Origin: an uncultured Bacteroidota bacterium | GTDB lineage: Bacteria > Bacteroidota > Bacteroidia > Flavobacteriales > Flavobacteriaceae | Assembly: GCA_902617285.1 (NCBI GenBank) | Contig: CACMVZ010000001.1 | Span: forward strand, 186,001-250,000 | Reading direction: 5' to 3' | DNA length: 64,000 bases | Part shown: one piece after another, positions 36,924-45,011 of the stretch | How positions within the stretch are numbered: the first letter of the stretch is position 1 | How the letters are laid out: each line of letters opens with the position of its first letter | Notes under the pieces: model-generated | What the model saw: the letters and a program-made list of their open reading frames with translations, nothing else | Told to the model about the DNA's origin: nothing | Databases searched by the model: none | Program-made: the position numbers and the translations under genes

Positions 36924-37446
36924 AAAAAGCATAGTAATTAATGCACCAAAAAATCTTCCCGTTAGACCAACCACAGATAAAGTAAAAGAGTCTCTTTTTA
37001 ATATTATCCAAAATAAATTTGAGTTTAATGAATGTAGGATTCTTGATATTTTTTCTGGAACTGGAAATATTTCCTATGAATTTGCTTCAAGAGGATGCAA
37101 TGATATATTATCTGTTGATAATAATTTTAACTGTATTAGATTTATAAATAAAACTGCAAAAAAATTAGAAATTAAAGTCAGGACAAAAAAAATTGATTAT
37201 TTATCATTCTTAAAAAACAATAATGAAAAATTTAATATCATTTTTGCTGATCCACCATATAGATTTTTGTTGAGAGATTATCTAGAGATCATTCATATAG
37301 TTAGAGATAATTGTATACTAGAAGAAGGTGGCGAACTGATAATTGAGCATCGTTCAAATATTTCGTTTATTGATAAAGTTAAAGAAGTAGATGAGAGAAA
37401 TTACGGGTCTAGCTCCTTATCATTTTTTAAAAAAGCAAGCCTGTAA
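36901..37446 (+). CDS. rsmD: 16S rRNA (guanine(966)-N(2))-methyltransferase
   Basis: The 181-residue protein has a Rossmann methyltransferase fold: ILDIFSGTGNISYEFASRG near residue 50 (SAM binding) and the NPPY-type catalytic motif IFADPPYRF near residue 115. The N-terminal MRIISGNKKS and VRPTTDKVKESLFNI are typical. It methylates G966 of 16S rRNA. It begins inside the DUF3822 gene, and its last 12 bases overlap the 3' end of the RNase P RNA gene on the opposite strand. Confidence 0.95.
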   Translation: MRIISGNKKSIVINAPKNLPVRPTTDKVKESLFNIIQNKFEFNECRILDIFSGTGNISYEFASRGCNDILSVDNNFNCIRFINKTAKKLEIKVRTKKIDYLSFLKNNNEKFNIIFADPPYRFLLRDYLEIIHIVRDNCILEEGGELIIEHRSNISFIDKVKEVDERNYGSSSLSFFKKASL

Positions 37447-37716
37447 GCCGGATTCTGTCGAGTCTTATCATTTATCTAGATATAATATTACTATTATATT
37501 CATACCGCCTACCCTTCTACATAAAACGAGCAATTTTAAACTGTAGATATACTTGGCGTTTCACCACACAGAGTTTACATGATTCCACTACAGCATAACC
37601 TGTACATACTTTCTGTTGCACTATTCCTATCTATAAATAGATGGCGGGAATTACCCGCTGTGTTGCTCTATGGTGTCCGGACTTTCCTCTGAATAATCAG
37701 CGATAAGACGGCTTGC
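37435..37716 (-). ncRNA. rnpB: RNase P RNA component (bacterial type A)
   Basis: The minus strand carries the conserved core motif GAGGAAAGTCCGGACACC (37670-37690 region) and the 3' motif GACAGAATCCGGCTTACAG. The ends pair as P1: GCAAGC at the 5' end (37716-37711) with GCTTGC at the 3' end (37440-37435), giving about 282 bases. RNase P cleaves the 5' leaders of tRNA precursors. The sequence fills most of the 358-base interval between rsmD and dnaX. The 3' end overlaps the last 12 bases of rsmD. A TATCTTTG promoter box (37721-37728) lies 4 bases before the 5' end. Confidence 0.95.
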
Positions 37717-37720
37717 ATTA

Positions 37721-37728
37721 CAAAGATA
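37721..37728 (-). promoter_or_regulatory. Promoter -7 box of rnpB
   Basis: TATCTTTG on the minus strand fits TAnnTTTG and ends 4 bases before the inferred RNA 5' end. Because P1 pairing fixes that end, this spacing calibrates other boxes in the window. The 12 bases TATCTTTGTAAT are also found before tamB. No -33 TTG is evident. Confidence 0.65.
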
Positions 37729-37790
37729 ATACATGTTGATAATTTTAATAAAAAAAGAATGTGAATTAGTTAATAGTTTTTTTCAATTTT

Positions 37791-37798
37791 TATATTTG
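37791..37798 (+). promoter_or_regulatory. Predicted -7 promoter box of dnaX
   Basis: TATATTTG fits TAnnTTTG. With the rnpB spacing the transcript would begin near 37803, two bases before the ATG at 37805, so the dnaX message may be almost leaderless. Confidence 0.5.
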
Positions 37799-37804
37799 TT
37801 ATTA

Positions 37805-39406
37805 ATGGAAAATTCATCAATGTCGTCTGCTTCTGAGTATAGACCTAAGGATTTTAATGAAATGATAGGACAAGATGCTATTGTAAAAACATTGTCTAAT
37901 GCAATAGATAGTCAGAAAATACCTCAAGCTCTTTTATTTTGTGGTCCAAGAGGTGTTGGTAAGACATCTTGTGCTAGAATTCTAGCCAAGAAGATAAATG
38001 ATTTAGATGAAAATTTTGAATACAACATATTTGAGCTTGACGCTGCATCAAATAATTCTGTAGAAGATATAAGGAATATTACTGAACAGATAAGAATACC
38101 TCCTCAATACGGAAAATTTAAAGTATATATTATTGATGAGGTTCACATGCTGTCAAACGCTGCTTTTAATGCGTTTTTAAAATCACTTGAGGAACCTCCT
38201 ACTCATGTTGTTTTTATACTAGCAACTACTGAGAAAAACAAAATTATTCCAACAATACTTTCAAGATGTCAAATCTATGATTTTAAAAAAATCGATAATA
38301 ATTCCATTATTGGGCTCTTACATAAAATATGTAAAGAAAAAAAAATAAAGTTTGATGATAGTTCATTACAGATAATAGCTGAAAAATCTGATGGTTCAAT
38401 TAGAGACTCTCTTTCTATGTTTGACAGACTAGTAAGTTTTACTAATTCAAATTTAACTATTGATGAAGTCACTTCTAATCTTAATATATTGGATTATGAG
38501 TCTTATTTTGATCTATCTTCATTAATTACAAATAAAGATATACCTGGAATTCTTTCTATGTATGATAAAGTTTATAATCGTGGAGTAGATGATGTTAATT
38601 TTCTTAACGGTATCTCTAAACATTTTAGAGAACTATTAATCAATAAACTAGATGAATCAGATATAAAAGATGATTTGAAAATTAAATATAAAAAGCAAGG
38701 AGATGATTACAGCGATGAAGATCTAATACTAATGATTGATATAGTAAATGAATGTTTAATAAATTACCAAAAGGTAAATGACAAAAGAATACATACTGAA
38801 ATTTGTTTAATGAAGTTAGCATCTCTAGATAGTATCAAAAAAAAAAACTCTTTAATTAAAACTTCTGAATTCTCTGACGAAGTTATTAGGGTAGATCAAG
38901 AGGTAGATAAAGTTATAAAGGCAAATAAAGAAGAAATTAAACTTTTCACTTCAAACAATGATGAAGTCTCTTCATTATCCATAGCTAGTTTAAATTTTAA
39001 AAAATCTGAGAACATCGAAGAGGAGGAACATATTGATTTACCTAATGATGATTTTACAGAGAATGATATCAGAATTGCTTGGAAAAAATTCTGTGATAAA
39101 GAAAAGGTGAGTGGAAACAACAACATGGTTTCACTTCTAAATATGAATGACCCTGTTGTCGAAAATAATTCAATAATAATTTCAACAATTAATAAGATGA
39201 ATCAAAAAGAAGTTAAAGGATATAAGAATAAAATACAGGCTTTCATATCCAAAGAGCTTAATAATTATTCTATAACTGTTGATGTATCTTTAGATGAGGT
39301 TAAACAGAAAAAAAACTTTGTGGACAGCAAGGATAAATTAGATGCTTTGATAAAAGAAAATAATAATATTTCTCTTCTTATTAATGAGTTTAAACTAAGA
39401 ATTTAA
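37805..39406 (+). CDS. dnaX: DNA polymerase III subunit gamma/tau
   Basis: The ATG at 37805 gives 533 residues starting MENSSMSSASEYRPKDF, close to the MENFVVSARKYRP pattern of Bacteroidota DnaX. It has Walker A GPRGVGKT (near residue 45), Walker B IIDEVHML, the SRC arginine finger in ILSRCQIYDF, and a tau-like C-terminal extension (about 360-533). It loads the sliding clamp and organises the replisome. The zinc module with four Cys found in E. coli DnaX just after Walker A is missing: the chain goes straight from CARILAKKIN to NIFELDAASNN. It overlaps the stop of convergent ppx by 4 bases. Confidence 0.95.
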   Translation: MENSSMSSASEYRPKDFNEMIGQDAIVKTLSNAIDSQKIPQALLFCGPRGVGKTSCARILAKKINDLDENFEYNIFELDAASNNSVEDIRNITEQIRIPPQYGKFKVYIIDEVHMLSNAAFNAFLKSLEEPPTHVVFILATTEKNKIIPTILSRCQIYDFKKIDNNSIIGLLHKICKEKKIKFDDSSLQIIAEKSDGSIRDSLSMFDRLVSFTNSNLTIDEVTSNLNILDYESYFDLSSLITNKDIPGILSMYDKVYNRGVDDVNFLNGISKHFRELLINKLDESDIKDDLKIKYKKQGDDYSDEDLILMIDIVNECLINYQKVNDKRIHTEICLMKLASLDSIKKKNSLIKTSEFSDEVIRVDQEVDKVIKANKEEIKLFTSNNDEVSSLSIASLNFKKSENIEEEEHIDLPNDDFTENDIRIAWKKFCDKEKVSGNNNMVSLLNMNDPVVENNSIIISTINKMNQKEVKGYKNKIQAFISKELNNYSITVDVSLDEVKQKKNFVDSKDKLDALIKENNNISLLINEFKLRI

Positions 39407-40290
39407 TTTACTGAACTAATTGAGTTATGAATCTCAGATATCATACCATCTACTAAGCCTACTTTAGGAACAAAAAGTTTATTTGTGTTTGCCCAATCCA
39501 TAGTAGAAATAAAGATTTTAAGCGCAGGAATTATTACATCTGCTCTATCTGGGTTCAGATTATATTTTATCATTCTACTAGTTATATCTTTTTCTAATAA
39601 GTTGTTATATAGATCTTTAATTGAGAGATAAGAAATAGGTTTACCAGATTTGGTTCTTGTCATATCCTGAATTTTATTAATATTTCCCCCTGTGGCAAAA
39701 ACTTTCAGCTTTGAATCATCTTTAATATTTTCATTAATCCATTCTTTGATTTCGTCAAATACTAATTTATCAACTAAATTATTTAATAATCTTACTGTTC
39801 CAATGTTAAAAGATTTAGACTTTTTGTCATGACCCCTTCTAATAATTGAATATTCAGTACTACCTCCTCCTACATCTACATATAGGTATGTTTTGTTGAA
39901 ATCTAACTTTTCAATTGGATTTCCCATTGATATGACTTTAGCTTCTTTAAGTCCATCAATTAATTTAATCTTCATTCCAGTTAGATCGAAAATCTGCTTA
40001 ATTACATCATTTGAGTTTTTAGCATCTCTAAGTGCAGAAGTAGCATATATTTTGTAATGTTCAACTCCATGAACTTCCATTGTATATTTAAATGATAAAA
40101 GTGCAGTTGATAAAGTATTTATCTTATCATTAGAAATAGATCCGGTTTTAAAGGAATCTTCTCCTAATCTCAGTGGTAACCTAATGTATTGATTTTTTTG
40201 AAAAAAATATTCATCTTCACTCATCAGGACATAACAAATCAACATCCTAACTGCATTTGAACCTATATCAATAGCTGCTATCTTTCTCAA
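39403..40290 (-). CDS. ppx: Exopolyphosphatase / Ppx-GppA family phosphatase
   Basis: The 295-residue protein is the short, two-domain form of Ppx/GppA: IAAIDIGSNAVRMLIC at the N-terminus, ATSALRDAKN near residue 84, DVGGGSTEYSI near residue 139 and ATGGNINKI near 200. It lacks the C-terminal HD domain of E. coli Ppx. It should release phosphate from polyphosphate ends or from pppGpp. It overlaps ppk1 by 4 bases, placing synthesis and breakdown of polyphosphate in one transcript. Confidence 0.93.
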   Translation of the reverse strand: MRKIAAIDIGSNAVRMLICYVLMSEDEYFFQKNQYIRLPLRLGEDSFKTGSISNDKINTLSTALLSFKYTMEVHGVEHYKIYATSALRDAKNSNDVIKQIFDLTGMKIKLIDGLKEAKVISMGNPIEKLDFNKTYLYVDVGGGSTEYSIIRRGHDKKSKSFNIGTVRLLNNLVDKLVFDEIKEWINENIKDDSKLKVFATGGNINKIQDMTRTKSGKPISYLSIKDLYNNLLEKDITSRMIKYNLNPDRADVIIPALKIFISTMDWANTNKLFVPKVGLVDGMISEIHNSISSVN

Positions 40291-42332
40291 TTATTTAAAA
40301 TTTTTTTAAAATAAGTATATGTATACCATTGAGATCTGATATTTGATTTAGAGTTTCTTAAAAAACTGTTTTGCATATCACTATTTATCAATCTTGTTTT
40401 AACATTATCATTAGCAGTAATCTCAAGAGTATCAAGTACTTGTTTTTTTAAATTATCTTGATAAATCGGACAAGCTACCTCAACCCTCTTTTCAATATTT
40501 CTTGTCATTAAATCTGCTGATGATATATATACTTTTTTGTCTCCACCATGTTCAAATACATAGACTCTAGAATGCTCAAGATACCTATCAACGACACTTT
40601 TAACTTCAATATTATCACTAAATCCTAATTTACTGGGAATAAGACAACATATTCCTCTAATTAACAATTTAATTTTTACACCACGTTGACTAGCTTCATA
40701 TAACTTGTCAACAAATTTATAACTGGTGAAACTGTTTAGTTTCAGAATGATTTCAGAGTAAATGCCTTTTTTTGCATTATCTATCTCATTATCAATTAGC
40801 TGAAATATTTTGTTTGTAGTATGATGAGGAGAAACAATTAAGTGCTTATAATCATGTATTTTATAGCTAAACTGAAGAAAATCAAATACTTTACTAACCT
40901 CTTTTAAAATTTTTTGGTTTGATGTAAATAAAGTAAAGTCAGAGTATACTCTTGCTGTAGTCTCATTAAAATTTCCAGTACTTACAAAACCGTATAATAT
41001 TTTCTTATCATTCTCAATTCTTTCAATTAAACAAATTTTGGAGTGAACCTTTAAACCTTTTAAACCAAAAATTAAATCAACACCAGCAGCTTTTAGTTGC
41101 TGGGATACTTTAATATTATTTTCTTCATCAAATCTAGCTTGTAATTCAATTTGAACTAAAACTTTTTTTCCATTTTTTGCTGCATTAATTAATGAACTAA
41201 TTACATTGGATTGCTTTGAAAGCCTATATAAAGTTATTTTAATTGATTTTACACTAGGATCAATAGCAGATTGCCTTAATAAAGAAACTAAATAAGAAAA
41301 TGAGTGATATGGTGTATACATTAAATAGTCTTTTTTTGATATTTGATCAAGTAGATTAGACTCAATTTCAAAATCTCTAATATTTAGTGGTTTCTTTTTA
41401 GGATACAAAAGATCTGATCTATTTAATTCAGGAAAATCCATATAATCACTTCTATGATGATATTTTCCACCTGGAATCAAACTGTCATATGATGAAATGT
41501 TTATTTTTCTAATTAGATAATCAAGAGTAGGCCCAGGAATACTCTTATCATAGACAAGTCTTACAGGGTTTGATATTTTTCTTTTATTAACATACTCCTG
41601 AATTTTTTTTATATAGCTCTTTGATAAGTCTATATCGTCAATGTCAAATTCTGCATCTCTAGTAATCTTAAGCATGTGGGCTTCTATTTTTGAATAATTA
41701 AAAAAACTAAAAATAATATGTAGATGGTATCTAATTATATCATCAATAAACATTATATATTGTCTATCTCCATTTTTGGGTAGTACAACAAATCTACTGA
41801 TATCTTTTGGTATTTCAACCAGAGCATAAATATTTGATTTATCTTTTAATTTAAGGTTAACAATAAGGAAAGCCTTATTATCATTAAAATCATGTTTTTT
41901 ATTATTTGACAAGATTATTGTTACCAGTGACGGGCTAATCTTTCTAATAAAGTAATCTTTTAAAAATTCTTTTTGATTTTCTAAAACTTGATTTTCATTT
42001 ATAAAAAATATATTTTCTTTTTTTAATGATTTTTCAATTGAGTTTAAAATTTTAGAACTTTCATTTTGAAGCTTAATTACTTTTTTTGTTATGTCGTCTA
42101 AAAGATTTTTTGCAAGTATATTATCCTTATTTCCTTTTTTAGAGGCTTTTTCATCTGCAATTCTCTTTACAGTAGCATATCTTACCTGAAAGAATTCATC
42201 AAGATTATTGGAAAAAATTCCAATAAACCTTAGTCTCTCTAATAAAGGTACATCCTTGTTAGACGCCTCTTGGAGAACTCTAGCATTAAAATCTAACCAA
42301 CTTAATTCTCTATTTATATATTTAAGACTCAC
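40287..42332 (-). CDS. ppk1: Polyphosphate kinase 1
   Basis: The 681-residue protein has the Ppk1 N-terminus YINRELSWLDFNARVLQEA, the NNLDEFFQVR motif, and two PLD-like C-terminal domains. The His autophosphorylated in catalysis is H430 in GLKVHSKICLI; STGNFNETTARVYSDF follows. It makes long-chain polyphosphate from ATP. It overlaps sixA by 11 bases at its start and ppx by 4 at its end, so the three form a coupled unit. Confidence 0.97.
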   Translation of the reverse strand: MSLKYINRELSWLDFNARVLQEASNKDVPLLERLRFIGIFSNNLDEFFQVRYATVKRIADEKASKKGNKDNILAKNLLDDITKKVIKLQNESSKILNSIEKSLKKENIFFINENQVLENQKEFLKDYFIRKISPSLVTIILSNNKKHDFNDNKAFLIVNLKLKDKSNIYALVEIPKDISRFVVLPKNGDRQYIMFIDDIIRYHLHIIFSFFNYSKIEAHMLKITRDAEFDIDDIDLSKSYIKKIQEYVNKRKISNPVRLVYDKSIPGPTLDYLIRKINISSYDSLIPGGKYHHRSDYMDFPELNRSDLLYPKKKPLNIRDFEIESNLLDQISKKDYLMYTPYHSFSYLVSLLRQSAIDPSVKSIKITLYRLSKQSNVISSLINAAKNGKKVLVQIELQARFDEENNIKVSQQLKAAGVDLIFGLKGLKVHSKICLIERIENDKKILYGFVSTGNFNETTARVYSDFTLFTSNQKILKEVSKVFDFLQFSYKIHDYKHLIVSPHHTTNKIFQLIDNEIDNAKKGIYSEIILKLNSFTSYKFVDKLYEASQRGVKIKLLIRGICCLIPSKLGFSDNIEVKSVVDRYLEHSRVYVFEHGGDKKVYISSADLMTRNIEKRVEVACPIYQDNLKKQVLDTLEITANDNVKTRLINSDMQNSFLRNSKSNIRSQWYTYTYFKKILNN

Positions 42333-42810
42333 TGTTTATATTGTTTATATAATAAGTTGGTTTTAAACCAATTATTTCAGACCAGGAATCTGTATCAAAT
42401 TTTAAATAAAACCATCTGGCAGTTGGTAAATTTAAAATTTTATTTTCAGAAAAATAATTTGAAATTTCTGTATAAGCAGGATTATGTCCAACCAAAAGTA
42501 TGTTTGAATACTTATCATCAATTTGTTTAATAAAATCAAACACTTCAAACATGTCGAAAGTATAAAGTTCGTTACAAATAATAATTTTTTTTAAATCTAT
42601 TTGTAGAGAGTTAGCTAAAATTATACATGTATGAATCGCTCTATTTGCAGGGCTAGAAAAAATAATTTCAAATTCACCAAAAGTATCTCTTGAAAAATTT
42701 GACACTTTCTTAATCTTATTTATACCAAATTCATTCAAGGGCCTATTTATATCAGAAACATCATATTCCCATGAAGACTTAGAGTGTCTTAGAAAAGTTA
42801 TGGTTTTCAT
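42322..42810 (-). CDS. SixA-type histidine phosphatase
   Basis: The 162-residue protein has the histidine phosphatase RHG-like motif FLRHSKSSWE (H9 as the nucleophile), FSSPANRAIHTCIIL near residue 51 and LVGHNPAYTEIS near residue 105. SixA dephosphorylates phosphohistidine in phosphotransfer proteins in E. coli. The role here is unknown, but the position directly before ppk1, whose intermediate is a phosphohistidine, is suggestive. It starts one base after the pdxH stop. Confidence 0.9.
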   Translation of the reverse strand: MKTITFLRHSKSSWEYDVSDINRPLNEFGINKIKKVSNFSRDTFGEFEIIFSSPANRAIHTCIILANSLQIDLKKIIICNELYTFDMFEVFDFIKQIDDKYSNILLVGHNPAYTEISNYFSENKILNLPTARWFYLKFDTDSWSEIIGLKPTYYINNINSES

Positions 42811-43449
42811 TTATGGAGATAGTAATTTATATTCCCAAGTATCTTTTTGAAAATTACATAATACTCTATTATGAAGTCTATTCTTCCTGCCTTGCCAAAA
42901 CTCAATTTGATTAATAAATATTTCTATACCACCCCAGTTATTTGGCCTTTTAAGTTTAGTGTTTTTATTTTGATCAATAAAAGAGTTGTATTTTTCTAAA
43001 AGAGATTCATAACTATCAATATCTTCACTTTGATTTGATATTATAGCAGCAGCCTGACTCTCAAATGGTCTTGAATTAAAATAATCTTCCGATTCAACCG
43101 AAGATATCTTTTTAGCATAACCTTTAATTATAACTTGTCTCTCAAGTGGAGACCAATAAAACGAAGCACAAATATTTGCATTTTTATCAAGAGATTTACC
43201 TTTATTACTATTATAATTTGTAAAAAAAATAAGACTCCTTTCTTTAATTTGTTTCAATAAGACAACTCTTGAGGATGGAAATGAATTTTCATCAACAGTT
43301 GAAATTGTCATAGCATTAGGTTCAATAATTTGATCAGAATTTTCAGCTTCTTTAAACCATTTCACAAAAAAATCGATTGGATTATCTCCAATGTCATTCA
43401 TACTCAGCTTATCTTTGGTATATGATTTTCTGTAATTAAATAATTCCAT
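42811..43449 (-). CDS. pdxH: Pyridoxamine 5'-phosphate oxidase
   Basis: The 212-residue protein has the PNPOx fold: PNAMTISTVDENSFPSSRVV near residue 44, IKGYAKKISSVESEDYFNSR near 110 and the C-terminal FWQGRKNRLHNRVLC. It uses FMN to oxidise PNP or PMP to pyridoxal 5'-phosphate. Its start overlaps the pyrB stop by one base. PLP enzymes in the window such as thrC would use its product. Confidence 0.95.
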   Translation of the reverse strand: MELFNYRKSYTKDKLSMNDIGDNPIDFFVKWFKEAENSDQIIEPNAMTISTVDENSFPSSRVVLLKQIKERSLIFFTNYNSNKGKSLDKNANICASFYWSPLERQVIIKGYAKKISSVESEDYFNSRPFESQAAAIISNQSEDIDSYESLLEKYNSFIDQNKNTKLKRPNNWGGIEIFINQIEFWQGRKNRLHNRVLCNFQKDTWEYKLLSP

Positions 43450-44390
43450 TATTCATTAATTGAAAAGTTTAATTTGGATGCCAGTAAGTACATTATTGCC
43501 ATTCTGATTGCAACTCCATTTTCTACTTGTTCTAAAATAATAGAATTATTTGATTCTACAAGATCAGAAGTAATTTCTACTCCTCTATTTATAGGTCCAG
43601 GATGTAGAATTAAAATATCTTTTTTAATAGAACTAATTTTATTTTCATCTAGACCAAAAAGCATAGAATACTCTCTATTATCTGGAAAATATGATTTTAT
43701 CATTCTTTCTCTTTGAACTCTCAATACATTAACAGCATCACACCATCTTAATGCTTTTTGAATATCTGGTTCAACAGATACATTTAATTTTTCAATATCC
43801 TTTGGAACTAGACTAAGTGGACAAGAAACCTTTACATTGGCTCCCAATAGATTTAATAAATATAGATTAGAAAGAGCAACTCTTGAGTGAAGAATATCTC
43901 CGACAATTAATATATTTTTACCCTTTAAGTCTCCAGTTTTTTCAAATATTGAAAATGAATCAAGTAAAGCCTGTGTAGGGTGTTCATGAGCTCCATCTCC
44001 AGCATTAATTATACAGGATTCTGTATGTTTTGAAAGAAGTATAGATGATCCTGGATTGGGATGTCTTAAGACAATCATATCAACTTTCATAGCCAAAATA
44101 TTATTAACTGTATCAATTAATGATTCACCTTTCTTTACAGAAGAAGAAGAGCTTGAAAAATTAATAACATCCGCCCCTAATCTTTTTTGAGCTAATTCGA
44201 AAGATATTTTAGTTCTAGTACTATTTTCAAAAAAAAGATTTGCAATTGTAATGTCTCTAAGTGTTGGAACTTTTTTAATAGGTCTGTTTATTACTTCTTT
44301 AAAGTTTAGTGCTGTGTTAAAAATAAGATCAACATCAGCCTTATTTAAAAACTTTATACCATGAAGATGATCTACACTTAACTTTCTCAT
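43449..44390 (-). CDS. pyrB: Aspartate carbamoyltransferase catalytic subunit
   Basis: The 313-residue protein has the carbamoyl phosphate motif FFENSTRTKISFELA near residue 54, HPTQALLDSFSIFE near 137 and the C-terminal HPGPINRGVEI. It joins carbamoyl phosphate and aspartate in pyrimidine synthesis. A regulatory pyrI subunit is not nearby; control is likely through PyrR next door. The start lies directly after the pyrR stop. Confidence 0.97.
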   Translation of the reverse strand: MRKLSVDHLHGIKFLNKADVDLIFNTALNFKEVINRPIKKVPTLRDITIANLFFENSTRTKISFELAQKRLGADVINFSSSSSSVKKGESLIDTVNNILAMKVDMIVLRHPNPGSSILLSKHTESCIINAGDGAHEHPTQALLDSFSIFEKTGDLKGKNILIVGDILHSRVALSNLYLLNLLGANVKVSCPLSLVPKDIEKLNVSVEPDIQKALRWCDAVNVLRVQRERMIKSYFPDNREYSMLFGLDENKISSIKKDILILHPGPINRGVEITSDLVESNNSIILEQVENGVAIRMAIMYLLASKLNFSINE

Positions 44391-44927
44391 CTAACTTTCA
44401 ATAAAGACTTTATTATTTAATGGCTTATCATCCCATATCACTTTTACTTTATCCCCTTTAAAAGTATCAATCTTTGTTCCACAATAGTTTGCTTCAATTG
44501 GGATTTCTCTCTTAAATCTTCTATCAACAAGGACAAGAAGCTCAATTGACTTTGGTCTTCCATATGAGTCAATTGCTGACATTGCAGCTTTAATACTTCT
44601 TCCTGTGAAAAGGACATCATCTATTAACACAATCCTTTTATTTTCTAGTGTGAAATTAATTTGAGTAGAATTTGCTGAAAGAGTTTTCTCTGTCCTTCTA
44701 AAATCATCTCTAAAAAAAGTAAAATCTAGTATACCACTTTTAATTTTTATTTTAGGATGATTAGTTTCAAATACCTTTAAAATTTGATTAAACAAATAAA
44801 CACCTCTTGGTTGAAGACCAATTAGAACAGTATCTTTAAAATCTTTATGGTTCTCAATAAGTTCGTATACTAATCTTGATAAAATTAGATTTATTTTTTT
44901 TGAATCTAAAAGGATTTTTTTTGACAT
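44391..44927 (-). CDS. pyrR: PyrR bifunctional pyr regulator / uracil phosphoribosyltransferase
   Basis: The 178-residue protein has the PRPP-binding motif VLIDDVLFTGRSIKAA near residue 95 and the N-terminal LIGLQPRGVYL, as in PyrR. In Bacillota PyrR binds pyr mRNA; I see no antiterminator hairpin in the short leader here, so it may act mainly as a uracil phosphoribosyltransferase, or regulate differently. It leads a six-gene run (pyrR-pyrB-pdxH-sixA-ppk1-ppx) with gaps of at most 1 base. Confidence 0.93.
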   Translation of the reverse strand: MSKKILLDSKKINLILSRLVYELIENHKDFKDTVLIGLQPRGVYLFNQILKVFETNHPKIKIKSGILDFTFFRDDFRRTEKTLSANSTQINFTLENKRIVLIDDVLFTGRSIKAAMSAIDSYGRPKSIELLVLVDRRFKREIPIEANYCGTKIDTFKGDKVKVIWDDKPLNNKVFIES

Positions 44928-44942
44928 CTTGATCTATTAATA

Positions 44943-44950
44943 CAAAAATA
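44943..44950 (-). promoter_or_regulatory. Predicted -7 promoter box of pyrR
   Basis: TATTTTTG on the minus strand fits TAnnTTTG and lies 15 bases before the pyrR ATG, giving a leader of about 11 bases. No -33 TTG is clear. Confidence 0.5.
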
Positions 44951-44972
44951 TAAATTCTACATTAAGTGTTTT

Positions 44973-45001
44973 TTAAAAAAAAATCCTCATAAATGAGGAT
45001 T
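44973..45001 (-). terminator. Rho-independent terminator of rpsA
   Basis: On the minus strand AATCCTCA pairs with TGAGGATT around a TTTA loop (44982-45001) and is followed by a run of T. It lies 10 bases after the rpsA stop and separates rpsA from the pyrR promoter. Confidence 0.85.
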
Positions 45002-45011
45002 ATTTTAATAA

